DNA from: Equus caballus
Lineage: Eukaryota > Chordata > Mammalia > Perissodactyla > Equidae
DNA: 64,000 nucleotides
NCBI RefSeq assembly: GCF_041296265.1
Contig: NC_091684.1
Location: 122,066,001 to 122,130,000, forward strand
Direction of reading: 5' to 3'
Within the stretch, counting starts at the first letter, position 1, and each line of letters opens with the position of its first letter. The notes under the pieces were generated by a model. It was not told where the DNA came from. It saw nothing but the letters and a program-made list of their open reading frames with translations, and did no database searches. Below are positions 8,924-20,346 of this stretch, in pieces. Made by a program: the position numbers and the translations under genes.

Positions 8924-9175
8924 GTCAGCATTGCTTTGTCCCAAGTTCGGCCTCTCGCCCTGAGGGCTTCGCTAGACCTGCCTCAGAGGCTTCTTGGGCG
9001 CGTGTGCCCGGGGGCCCGCGGCGTCGTGCTCTGAGGGCGGACTGACTGTTGCCCCTGCTCCGGCGGGGCTCGGCTCTGGATTCTCCAGGCCGCTGGCGCC
9101 CATGAGGCGATCGGCTCGCCCGCTGCGGAGCCCCCCAGCCTGCCTGGTTAGTTTGTCCAGGTTGGCAGAACGTGC

Positions 9176-9272
9176 TCGGATCGATGATGACTCCCTCATA
9201 TGCATTCCTTGGAAAATCTGAACAAAATGAGTGAGAACTCACTACCGTCGTTCTCATCGAAACTGAGGTCCG
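9176..9272 (+). ncRNA. SNORD116: C/D-box snoRNA SNORD116, type B, unit 2
   Basis: Reads the same as the unit 1 B copy, flanking AACGTGC / GCACGTT arms included. Confidence 0.93.
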
Positions 9273-11553
9273 GCACGTTGTCTTCCCCAGGCATGGCAGG
9301 AGTGAGGGACCGCTTCCCCTTGAGCGCACTGGGACGGGCACGGGCACCACGCCGGGCGTCCGCATTTGGGAGCCGTGGCATCTGGGGGTCCTTCCTCTCA
9401 CCGCGTGAGGGGGGTGTCCGTCAGTCGGCGGTGCTTGGTTGAACGGCCTGTGGCTGAGGGCCGTGGCTGGCAGCTCGCATCCTAGGTTGGGAAGTCGGAG
9501 AGTGTGGCGCTGGCACAGGCCCCGTGAGCTCGGGGCCTTGTGGCTGTGTGGGCCTGGTTCCCGCTGGGGACGAAGGCCCCGGGGGTCTGCGTCTCAGAGC
9601 TGAGCAGTAAGCAGTGGAAGGTCGCGTGGTTTCTGATGAGAGCCCCGGGCCAGGCGGGCGGCCGTCAGCTGTTCTTGCCTTTTGGCTTGGTGAGGCAGTT
9701 GGAGCACCCCTCGCGGTTTGGGGCGCCGCCGGAGGGGTGAGACTTTGGTGCTGCAGCTTGGGGCTCCTCTAGTTCTCCGGCTCGCCCAGTCCACGCCAAG
9801 GTGCCCAAACGGGGACCGGGCTGTGGGCCTGGCACTCAGGTCAAGACACTGTGGTGGCTGATGGCCTGGTCGTGGGGAGCTGGGGGGGAAGAAGAGCACG
9901 GAGAGGACAGGTCACAGTGTGATGCCGTGGGCTTCCGTGGGACGTGCTGCCTCGTTGTGTTCCGAGCGCTGGCAGCGGCTTGTCGGGAACGTGCCCTGGC
10001 TCTGACGGGGCTGGCGATTGGTGCGTGCCGGGGAAGGCTGGAGGCTTGAAGGCCCGGGGGTGTGCACTGTGGTCGGTGACCTTTGTGGCAGATGGCGGGC
10101 CTTGTTCCAGAGCGGTGGCGCTCTGCGGTTCTCTCCACGGTTCCTTGAAGAGGGGCCCGGCACGTGACTGCCGGCCGGCCGGCCGCCGCTGCTCATCGAT
10201 TGCTTGGGCGACCGTGGCCTTGGATCCTCCGCCGTCTCAGGCGCGGGGTCTCCGAGGAGAAAGCGTTCCTCCAGCACGGTCCGATTTTCCTGGCGCGGTT
10301 CGCCTCATGCCTCGTCGCAGGGCTTTAGGTTTCTTCGTGGAAGCCTGTGGGCCTGGCGGAGACGGCGGGTGCCGTGACCCGAGCTGCCCTGCCGCGCACA
10401 GACGTCCGCCTTGGAAAACGTCCGCCTCTCCATGGGTGGCGGGGGCGGGGTGTGTGTGTGCTCGTTCCGTGCCTCCTCTTGCCTTCGTGGACAGAGCCAT
10501 CCTTGGGGCCGTGTGAGGTCGTTTGTGGTGTTACAGGTGCCGAGGGAGGGTCCAGACGTTGAACGTGACGGGTCGAGTCCCGTACGCACAGTCGAGATTC
10601 CCTCGTGGCCGTCCTCCCCGGGGCTCCCTGGCCGCCACGTGTGTGTAGGGTTTGAGGTCCTGCTTGGGGGACTTGCCTCGCAGGCCTGAGGTGGGCCAGG
10701 CAGCGCGTGGGTGGGAAGGAGTCCTGGAAGGCCGGGGTCCAGAAAGCGGGCCCGCTGTGGTAACGCCAGGTCCCTGGACGGGAGTGGGCTCCAGGTTCAG
10801 TCGGGTCTTAGCGTGGGTCGTGGTGGCCACAGACCACCTCTTCCTGGCACTTCCCCTGCCGCTGGCACCGCTGAGGGCGTGGGTGTAGCCTCAGTCAGCA
10901 GGAAGAGGCGCCTGGCCCCCGGTCCCCCGGTGGCGTGGCCACTGGAGATCAGGAGGGGCTGCTGCTTCTGCCCTCTAGCCCGTGTCCCAGCGGCGCCAGC
11001 CTTCGAGTGGTGTAGGCGCTTTACGTGGTTCAGGTCCAGCAGTGGTCGGCGCGTTTCCGTCGGGCGCGGTTCGCGTGGCACGGCGTGCGGGGACAGCGGG
11101 CGCCCACGGTCGGGCGGAGGGTGAACCTGCTGGAGTGTCGTGTTCCGGTGTTCAGAGGCAGGGGCTGTGAGAGAGGGAGCCTGCGGCCTATTTCAGCAGG
11201 CCGAAAGGGCAGAGGTGAGCCGCCGGGCGAGTCGAGGTCAAAGCCGCCAGCGCGAGCTCTTGGTCTCGCGGCAGGGCCTGAGGCCAGGGATGTGTGCGGA
11301 AGACGTGCTTCTTCAGGGGCTCGGGCCCCGCGCACCCGAAGACACGCACACGCGCCCGCCTGCGCGCCTTCCTGCGCTTGTGCTGTCACACACGCCTTCT
11401 TGTCACACCTGAGGGGAAGAGGTAGAGGCCAAGAAGATGCAAGGCTTGCCCCGGGGCGGGGAGTCGGGGTGGAACCCTTGGCCTGGCTCTGGTTACCTGA
11501 GAGCCTGGCTGGGTCGCTGAGGCGTGCGCCTGCGATTGCTCTGCACTTCCCAG

Positions 11554-11688
11554 GTGGGATCTCCGAGCAAAGCTTGCCGTCGCCCAAGAAGAGAAGACCT
11601 TCCTGTCGTTTGTGGAGCGGAGACGCGAGGGAATCCCGCAAGAAGCGTGGCTTCGGGTGCGCCCCGTGCCCGTGGCTCGCTGAGGCTG
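11554..11688 (+). ncRNA. Candidate host-transcript exon A, unit 3
   Basis: Same splice signals as units 1 and 2. It is the last copy with the CGCCTGCG form ahead of the acceptor. Confidence 0.55.
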
Positions 11689-11913
11689 GTAAGGAGCCCC
11701 CTGCACCCAGTTCGTGCCGTTGGCCCTGGGAGTCCCAGACCGCGCTGAGAGGCTTCTAGCCCGCGGGTCCCCGGGGGCGTGCGGAGCTGGCGCTCTGAGG
11801 GTGGGTCGACAGTTGCCCTTGCTCAGGGGCTTGGCTCGGGATTCTCCGGGCCGCTGGCCGACCCTGAGGTGATGGGCTCACCCGCCGAGCCCCGCCAGCT
11901 GCCCCGAAGGTGC

Positions 11914-12009
11914 TCGGATCGATGATGACTCCCTCAAATGCATTCCTTGGAAATCTGAACAAAATGAGTGAGAACTCACTACCGTCGTTCTCGCCGAGAC
12001 TGAGGTCCA
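11914..12009 (+). ncRNA. SNORD116: C/D-box snoRNA SNORD116, type A, unit 3
   Basis: Early A subtype, with GAGA before the D box. It reads the same as the unit 2 copy. Confidence 0.92.
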
Positions 12010-14076
12010 GCACCTGGTCTTCTCCGGGGGTGAGAGGAGTGAGGGACAGCTTCTGGTTGATGACACTCGCGCAGAGCCCGCCCAGGGCCTCAGCGTGTGG
12101 GCGTCTGCCGTGTTTGCACCGGGAGCGTGACCGCATGAGCTGGACGTTTGCGACTCGGAGGGACTTGCTTGAATGGCCGGCCTCTGCTGGCGCGGCGCCC
12201 GGGTCGCATGGGCGTCTTTAGAGTCGGAGAGTGTGGCGTTGGCATGGGCCCGGCCCGTGGTTGGCGCTGAGTACGCGCTGGCCCGGTTCTGGCCTGAGCC
12301 GTTGCCCCGGGGGGCGTGGCGGGTGGGGTGGCGGTCCGTGTCTGGAGGCCGAACAGCCGAGTCTTCCCTGGGTTCCGTTCGGAGCCTCGGTTTGGGCCGG
12401 GCAAGCCGCAGCGCCTGTGGTTGCCTTCTGGCTTGGTGAGGAGGTGTGATGGGCCCGTGGTTTTGGCGGCGGGGGCAGCGGCCCTAGGCCGCAGCGCTGC
12501 AGCTGGCAGCTCCTGTGTGTCACCTGCTCACCCGGGCCACACACAGCTGGCCAAAGGTGGCCCTGGCGCTGACGTCCAGGCAGTGTGGTGGCTGACAGGG
12601 CGGGCAGGAAGGAAAGGGAGCGGAGGGGAGCGGCCGTAGTGCGGTTCCACGGGCTTGCACAGGATGTACCCTCTTGTTGGGTTGCGACCGCCGTCGCGGT
12701 CTTGCCAGGGGTGGCGTTGGGTCCCAAGGGGGCTGCCGGTTGTTGCCTGCCAGGGAAGGCTCGGCTGCGGTAGATGACCTGTGCGGTAGACGGCGTCGCG
12801 CCCCCGGGAGGTTCGGCCCCCAGTGTTTGTCGTCCTAGCGCCTTGAAGAGACCCACAGGCCCGCGACTGGCCACCGGCCCCGTCTGCTCCGGATTGCTGA
12901 GGCGGACAATCTCTTTGACCCTGCGCCCCCTCGGGTCCGGCGCTTGCCAGGTGAAGGCGTTGCTGCAGGAAGGTTCGCTCTTCCTGGCCCGGGGGGCTCC
13001 TGTGGTCCCGGGCGTGCCGGGGAGCGGGGCCAGGGGGCGGTGTGGGGCGTCGGGGGGGGTGGGGGGGCGTGCGCGAGGGGTGGTTAAGAGCGGTGTGCGG
13101 AAGCCTGCGGGCGTGGCAGCGACCCGAGGGTGCTGCGATCCTGGGCGCCCTGCCCCGGACGCACGTCCAGCGTGGAGGAGGAGCACGTCTCCTTGTGTGG
13201 GAGCGGTGTCCTAGTTTCATTCTTTGCCTTGTCTTCCAGGAGGAGGCAGCGTTTGTGCTCTGTGAGGTCGTCTGTGGTGTTCTGGGGCCGAAGGAGGGGG
13301 TCATAGGTCGAGTGCGACGCGGTCGACTTGGGCAAAGTCATAATGCCTTGACGGCTGTCGTCCGGGAGGCTCCCTGCCCGCCTGGCGCGCGAGGTGTTGG
13401 AGGCTACACCTTGGGGGCCTTGCTGTGCAGGCGTGAGGGGGCTTCCCCTTTGGAGCAGGGAGCCGCGGGGTTGAACGTTTCCTCGAAGGCCAGCGCCCCG
13501 CAACCCGCAGGCGGTGGAAATGCCGCGTCGCTGCGTGGGAATTGGCTGTGGTCTGAGACGGGTCTTGCCCCGGGTCTCGGTGGCTGTGACCAGCCGTTGC
13601 AGCGGGGTTCCCTGCTGGCCCGCCCAGGGCGTCTTGGCTTAGATAGCCCAGACCGGAGTGCGGCCTGAAGGCGTCGGGCCCCTGGAGGTTCAGACGGGCT
13701 GCTTCTGTTGCGCCGCCCGTGGGCGAGTGGTGCCGGCTCTCGTGTCAGCCCTGTTGTCCTGGCGGTAGCCAGGTAGCATTACCATCAAGTGCCGTTCCCC
13801 CCGGCCCAGCTCGCGGGGACACGCTGGCCACGTTGACCTCACATCCACGGTCAGCGTGAGGGTGTAGGTGGATGGTCCGTGTCCTTTGCTCAGAAGGAGT
13901 GGCGCTCAGAGAGGGAGTCCGGGGCCGATTGCAGCAGCCTCTAGCGGTGCGAGTTGGCGTCCTTCCTTGGGAAGTCACCGGGCTTCCGCGTGGGGTGGCA
14001 GGGCACGAGGTCAGGCATCTGTGAGGACGGCGTGCTTTCCCGGGTGCTGAGGCCACCGCACACGGAAGCCCGCAGG

Positions 14077-14091
14077 CACGCACGCGCGCAA

Positions 14092-14122
<31 letters not shown>

Positions 14123-14140
14123 CACACACACACACAGGTG
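14077..14140. repeat. CA/CG microsatellite, unit 3 (form II)
   Basis: CA run split by a single CG step (CACACGCACAC) and ending in CACAGGTG. First copy of form II. Confidence 0.95.
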
Positions 14141-14322
14141 CACAGGCCTGCGCATCTGCCTACACTCGGGATATCACACGCGCCTTCGGTCATCCCGAAG
14201 GGATAGAGGTACAGGGCAAGCAGATGCAAGGGTGCCGCGGGGGGAACTGTGGCACGGATCCTGTCTTCTGACCAGCTGGGCACGTTTCTGAAGCATGCGT
14301 GTGCTTTCTCTACACTCCTCAG

Positions 14323-14461
14323 GTGGAAGTGCCGTGCAAAGCTCGCTGCCGCCCACCGACAGAAGAAGACCCTTCGTGTCCCGTGACGAGCGCAGGTGCG
14401 AGGCAGTCGCGGCGGAAGTGTGGCCCGGGATGCGCACCACGCCCTCGGACGGCCCAGGACG
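14323..14461 (+). ncRNA. Candidate host-transcript exon B, unit 3, weak donor
   Basis: Strong acceptor and poor GTCAGC donor, as in unit 2. Confidence 0.45.
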
Positions 14462-14713
14462 GTCAGCATTGCTTTGTCCCAAGTTCGGCCTCTCGCCCTG
14501 AGGGCTTCGCTAGACCTGCCTCAGAGGCTTCTTGGGCGCGTGTGCCCGGGGGCCCGCGGCGTCGTGCTCTGAGGGCGGACTGACTGTTGCCCCTGCTCCG
14601 GCGGGGCTCGGCTCTGGATTCTCCAGGCCGCTGGCGCCCATGAGGCGATCGGCTCGCCCGCTGCGGAGCCCCCCAGCCTGCCTGGTTAGTTTGTCCAGGT
14701 TGGCAGAACGTGC

Positions 14714-14810
14714 TCGGATCGATGATGACTCCCTCATATGCATTCCTTGGAAAATCTGAACAAAATGAGTGAGAACTCACTACCGTCGTTCTCATCGAAA
14801 CTGAGGTCCG
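14714..14810 (+). ncRNA. SNORD116: C/D-box snoRNA SNORD116, type B, unit 3
   Basis: Same sequence as the other B copies, with boxes and stem intact. Confidence 0.93.
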
Positions 14811-17091
14811 GCACGTTGTCTTCCCCAGGCATGGCAGGAGTGAGGGACCGCTTCCCCTTGAGCGCACTGGGACGGGCACGGGCACCACGCCGGGCGTCCG
14901 CATTTGGGAGCCGTGGCATCTGGGGGTCCTTCCTCTCACCGCGTGAGGGGGGTGTCCGTCAGTCGGCGGTGCTTGGTTGAACGGCCTGTGGCTGAGGGCC
15001 GTGGCTGGCAGCTCGCATCCTAGGTTGGGAAGTCGGAGAGTGTGGCGCTGGCACAGGCCCCGTGAGCTCGGGGCCTTGTGGCTGCGTGGGCCTGGTTCCC
15101 GCTGGGGACGAAGGCCCCGGGGGTCTGCGTCTCAGAGCTGAGCAGTAAGCAGTGGAAGGTCGCGTGGTTTCTGATGAGAGCCCCGGGCCAGGCGGGCGGC
15201 CGTCAGCTGTTCTTGCCTTTTGGCTTGGTGAGGCAGTTGGAGCACCCCTCGCGGTTTGGGGCGCCGCCGGAGGGGTGAGACTTTGGTGCTGCAGCTTGGG
15301 GCTCCTCTAGTTCTCCGGCTCGCCCAGTCCACGCCAAGGTGCCCAAACGGGGACCGGGCTGTGGGCCTGGCACTCAGGTCAAGACACTGTGGTGGCTGAT
15401 GGCCTGGTCGTGGGGAGCTGGGGGGGAAGAAGAGCACGGAGAGGACAGGTCACAGTGTGATGCCGTGGGCTTCCGTGGGACGTGCTGCCTCGTTGTGTTC
15501 CGAGCGCTGGCAGCGGCTTGTCGGGAACGTGCCCTGGCTCTGACGGGGCTGGCGATTGGTGCATGCCGGGGAAGGCTGGAGGCTTGAAGGCCCGGGGGTG
15601 TGCACTGTGGTCGGTGACCTTTGTGGCAGATGGCGGGCCTTGTTCCAGAGCGGTGGCGCTCTCCGGTTCTCTCCACGGTTCCTTGAAGAGGGGCCCGGCA
15701 CGTGACTGCCGGCCGGCCGGCCGCCGCTGCTCATCGATTGCTTGGGCGACCGTGGCCTTGGATCCTCCGCCGTCTCAGGCGCGGGGTCTCCGAGGAGAAA
15801 GCGTTCCTCCAGCACGGTCCGATTTTCCTGGCGCGGTTCGCCTCATGCCTCGTCGCAGGGCTTTAGGTTTCTTCGTGGAAGCCTGTGGGCCTGGCGGAGA
15901 CGGCGGGTGCCGTGACCCGAGCTGCCCTGCCGCGCACAGACGTCCGCCTTGGAAAACGTCCGCCTCTCCATGGGTGGCGGGGGCGGGGTGTGTGTGTGCT
16001 CGTTCCGTGCCTCCTCTTGCCTTCGTGGACAGAGCCATCCTTGGGGCCGTGTGAGGTCGTTTGTGGTGTTACAGGTGCCGAGGGAGGGTCCAGACGTTGA
16101 ACGTGACGGGTCGAGTCCCGTACGCACAGTCGAGATTCCCTCGTGGCCGTCCTCCCCGGGGCTCCCTGGCCGCCACGTGTGTGTAGGGTTTGAGGTCCTG
16201 CTTGGGGGACTTGCCTCGCAGGCCTGAGGTGGGCCAGGCAGCGCGTGGGTGGGAAGGAGTCCTGGAAGGCCGGGGTCCAGAAAGCGGGCCCGCTGTGGTA
16301 ACGCCAGGTCCCTGGACGGGAGTGGGCTCCAGGTTCAGTCGGGTCTTAGCGTGGGTCGTGGTGGCCACAGACCACCTCTTCCTGGCACTTCCCCTGCCGC
16401 TGGCACCGCTGAGGGCGTGGGTGTAGCCTCAGTCAGCAGGAAGAGGCGCCTGGCCCCCGGTCCCCCGGTGGCGTGGCCACTGGAGATCAGGAGGGGCTGC
16501 TGCTTCTGCCCTCTAGCCCGTGTCCCAGCGGCGCCAGCCTTCGAGTGGTGTAGGCGCTTTACGTGGTTCAGGTCCAGCAGTGGTCGGCGCGTTTCCGTCG
16601 GGCGCGGTTCGCGTGGCACGGCGTGCGGGGACAGCGGGCGCCCACGGTCGGGCGGAGGGTGAACCTGCTGGAGTGTCGTGTTCCGGTGTTCAGAGGCAGG
16701 GGCTGTGAGAGAGGGAGCCTGCGGCCTATTTCAGCAGGCCGAAAGGGCAGAGGTGAGCCGCCGGGCGAGTCGAGGTCAAAGCCGCCAGCGCGAGCTCTTG
16801 GTCTCGCGGCAGGGCCTGAGGCCAGGGATGTGTGCGGAAGACGTGCTTCTTCAGGGGCTCGGGCCCCGCGCACCCGAAGACACGCACACGCGCCCGCCTG
16901 CGCGCCTTCCTGCGCTTGTGCTGTCACACACGCCTTCTTGTCACACCTGAGGGGAAGAGGTAGAGGCCAAGAAGATGCAAGGCTTGCCCCGGGGCGGGGA
17001 GTCGGGGTGGAACCCTTGGCCTGGCTCTGGTTACCTGAGAGCCTGGCTGGGTCGCTGAGGCGTGCGCGTGCGATTGCTCTGCACTTCCCAG

Positions 17092-17226
17092 GTGGGATCT
17101 CCGAGCAAAGCTTGCCGTCGCCCAAGAAGAGAAGACCTTCCTGTCGTTTGTGGAGCGGAGACGCGAGGGAATCCCGCAAGAAGCGTGGCTTCGGGTGCGC
17201 CCCGTGCCCGTGGCTCGCTGAGGCTG
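17092..17226 (+). ncRNA. Candidate host-transcript exon A, unit 4
   Basis: First copy with CGCGTGCG ahead of the acceptor. The donor GTAAGGAG is unchanged. Confidence 0.55.
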
Positions 17227-17451
17227 GTAAGGAGCCCCCTGCACCCAGTTCGTGCCGTTGGCCCTGGGAGTCCCAGACCGCGCTGAGAGGCTTCTAGCCC
17301 GCGGGTCCCCGGGGGCGTGCGGAGCTGGCGCTCTGAGGGTGGGTCGACAGTTGCCCTTGCTCAGGGGCTTGGCTCGGGATTCTCCGGGCCGCTGGCCGAC
17401 CCTGAGGTGATGGGCTCACCCGCCGAGCCCCGCCAGCTGCCCCGAAGGTGC

Positions 17452-17547
17452 TCGGATCGATGATGACTCCCTCAAATGCATTCCTTGGAAATCTGAACAA
17501 AATGAGTGAGAACTCACTACCGTCGTTCTCGCCGAGACTGAGGTCCA
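17452..17547 (+). ncRNA. SNORD116: C/D-box snoRNA SNORD116, type A, unit 4
   Basis: Early A subtype, reading the same as units 2 and 3. It is the last in the run of early-subtype copies. Confidence 0.92.
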
Positions 17548-19614
17548 GCACCTGGTCTTCTCCGGGGGTGAGAGGAGTGAGGGACAGCTTCTGGTTGATG
17601 ACACTCGCGCAGAGCCCGCCCAGGGCCTCAGCGTGTGGGCGTCTGCCGTGTTTGCACCGGGAGCGTGACCGCATGAGCTGGACGTTTGCGACTCGGAGGG
17701 ACTTGCTTGAATGGCCGGCCTCTGCTGGCGCGGCGCCCGGGTCGCATGGGCGTCTTTAGAGTCGGAGAGTGTGGCGTTGGCATGGGCCCGGCCCGTGGTT
17801 GGCGCTGAGTACGCGCTGGCCCGGTTCTGGCCTGAGCCGTTGCCCCGGGGGGCGTGGCGGGTGGGGTGGCGGTCCGTGTCTGGAGGCCGAACAGCCGAGT
17901 CTTCCCTGGGTTCCGTTCGGAGCCTCGGTTTGGGCCGGGCAAGCCGCAGCGCCTGTGGTTGCCTTCTGGCTTGGTGAGGAGGTGTGATGGGCCCGTGGTT
18001 TTGGCGGCGGGGGCAGCGGCCCTAGGCCGCAGCGCTGCAGCTGGCAGCTCCTGTGTGTCACCTGCTCACCCGGGCCACACACAGCTGGCCAAAGGTGGCC
18101 CTGGCGCTGACGTCCAGGCAGTGTGGTGGCTGACAGGGCGGGCAGGAAGGAAAGGGAGCGGAGGGGAGCGGCCGTAGTGCGGTTCCACGGGCTTGCACAG
18201 GATGTACCCTCTTGTTGGGTTGCGACCGCCGTCGCGGTCTTGCCAGGGGTGGCGTTGGGTCCCAAGGGGGCTGCCGGTTGTTGCCTGCCAGGGAAGGCTC
18301 GGCTGCGGTAGATGACCTGTGCGGTAGACGGCGTCGCGCCCCCGGGAGGTTCGGCCCCCAGTGTTTGTCGTCCTAGCGCCTTGAAGAGACCCACAGGCCC
18401 GCGACTGGCCACCGGCCCCGTCTGCTCCGGATTGCTGAGGCGGACAATCTCTTTGACCCTGCGCCCCCTCGGGTCCGGCGCTTGCCAGGTGAAGGCGTTG
18501 CTGCAGGAAGGTTCGCTCTTCCTGGCCCGGGGGGCTCCTGTGGTCCCGGGCGTGCCGGGGAGCGGGGCCAGGGGGCGGTGTGGGGCGTCGGGGGGGGTGG
18601 GGGGGCGTGCGCGAGGGGTGGTTAAGAGCGGTGTGCGGAAGCCTGCGGGCGTGGCAGCCACCCGAGGGTGCTGCGATCCTGGGCGCCCTGCCCCGGACGC
18701 ACGTCCAGCGTGGAGGAGGAGCACGTCTCCTTGTGTGGGAGCGGTGTCCTAGTTTCATTCTTTGCCTTGTCTTCCAGGAGGAGGCAGCGTTTGTGCTCTG
18801 TGAGGTCGTCTGTGGTGTTCTGGGGCCGAAGGAGGGGGTCATAGGTCGAGTGCGACGCGGTCGACTTGGGCAAAGTCATAATGCCTTGACGGCTGTCGTC
18901 CGGGAGGCTCCCTGCCCGCCTGGCGCGCGAGGTGTTGGAGGCTACACCTTGGGGGCCTTGCTGTGCAGGCGTGAGGGGGCTTCCCCTTTGGAGCAGGGAG
19001 CCGCGGGGTTGAACGTTTCCTCGAAGGCCAGCGCCCCGCAACCCGCAGGCGGTGGAAATGCCGCGTCGCTGCGTGGGAATTGGCTGTGGTCTGAGACGGG
19101 TCTTGCCCCGGGTCTCGGTGGCTGTGACCAGCCGTTGCAGCGGGGTTCCCTGCTGGCCCGCCCAGGGCGTCTTGGCTTAGATAGCCCAGACCGGAGTGCG
19201 GCCTGAAGGCGTCGGGCCCCTGGAGGTTCAGACGGGCTGCTTCTGTTGCGCCGCCCGTGGGCGAGTGGTGCCGGCTCTCGTGTCAGCCCTGTTGTCCTGG
19301 CGGTAGCCAGGTAGCATTACCATCAAGTGCCGTTCCCCCCGGCCCAGCTCGCGGGGACACGCTGGCCACGTTGACCTCACATCCACGGTCAGCGTGAGGG
19401 TGTAGGTGGATGGTCCGTGTCCTTTGCTCAGAAGGAGTGGCGCTCAGAGAGGGAGTCCGGGGCCGATTGCAGCAGCCTCTAGCGGTGCGAGTTGGCGTCC
19501 TTCCTTGGGAAGTCACCGGGCTTCCGCGTGGGGTGGCAGGGCACGAGGTCAGGCATCTGTGAGGACGGCGTGCTTTCCCGGGTGCTGAGGCCACCGCACA
19601 CGGAAGCCCGCAGG

Positions 19615-19676
19615 CACGCACGCGCGCAAACACACACACACACACACACACGCACACACACACACACACACAGGTG
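19615..19676. repeat. CA/CG microsatellite, unit 4 (form II)
   Basis: Form II, one dinucleotide shorter than unit 3. Confidence 0.95.
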
Positions 19677-19858
19677 CACAGGCCTGCGCATCTGCCTACA
19701 CTCGGGATATCACACGCGCCTTCGGTCATCCCGAAGGGATAGAGGTACAGGGCAAGCAGATGCAAGGGTGCCGCGGGGGGAACTGTGGCACGGATCCTGT
19801 CTTCTGACCAGCTGGGCACGTTTCTGAAGCATGCGTGTGCTTTCTCTACACTCCTCAG

Positions 19859-19997
19859 GTGGAAGTGCCGTGCAAAGCTCGCTGCCGCCCACCGACAGAA
19901 GAAGACCCTTCGTGTCCCGTGACGAGCGCAGGTGCGAGGCAGTCGCGGCGGAAGTGTGGCCCGGGATGCGCACCACGCCCTCGGACGGCCCAGGACG
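19859..19997 (+). ncRNA. Candidate host-transcript exon B, unit 4, weak donor
   Basis: Strong acceptor and poor GTCAGC donor, as in unit 2. Confidence 0.45.
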
Positions 19998-20249
19998 GTC
20001 AGCATTGCTTTGTCCCAAGTTCGGCCTCTCGCCCTGAGGGCTTCGCTAGACCTGCCTCAGAGGCTTCTTGGGCGCGTGTGCCCGGGGGCCCGCGGCGTCG
20101 TGCTCTGAGGGCGGACTGACTGTTGCCCCTGCTCCGGCGGGGCTCGGCTCTGGATTCTCCAGGCCGCTGGCGCCCATGAGGCGATCGGCTCGCCCGCTGC
20201 GGAGCCCCCCAGCCTGCCTGGTTAGTTTGTCCAGGTTGGCAGAACGTGC

Positions 20250-20346
20250 TCGGATCGATGATGACTCCCTCATATGCATTCCTTGGAAAATCTGAACAAA
20301 ATGAGTGAGAACTCACTACCGTCGTTCTCATCGAAACTGAGGTCCG
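20250..20346 (+). ncRNA. SNORD116: C/D-box snoRNA SNORD116, type B, unit 4
   Basis: Same sequence as the other B copies, with boxes and stem intact. Confidence 0.93.

Larger units (their letters stand above)
5536..11069 (+). repeat. SNORD116 tandem unit 2 (5,534 bp)
   Basis: Same layout as unit 1. The twin G-run is at 7518-7533 (8 G, T, 7 G) and the isolated acceptor ends at 7705. Units 1 and 2 alone have C (CTGGGCTCCG, near 6839) where later units have T, and the CAGGTGGCGG form beside the G-run. Confidence 0.97.
11070..16607 (+). repeat. SNORD116 tandem unit 3 (5,538 bp)
   Basis: First unit with the interrupted CA microsatellite form and with CAGGGGGCGG beside the G-run, which is at 13052-13067. 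The isolated acceptor ends at 13239. It carries the GGGGGCCTTG variant shared with units 4, 5, 9 and 10, where the others read GGGGGACTTG. Confidence 0.97.
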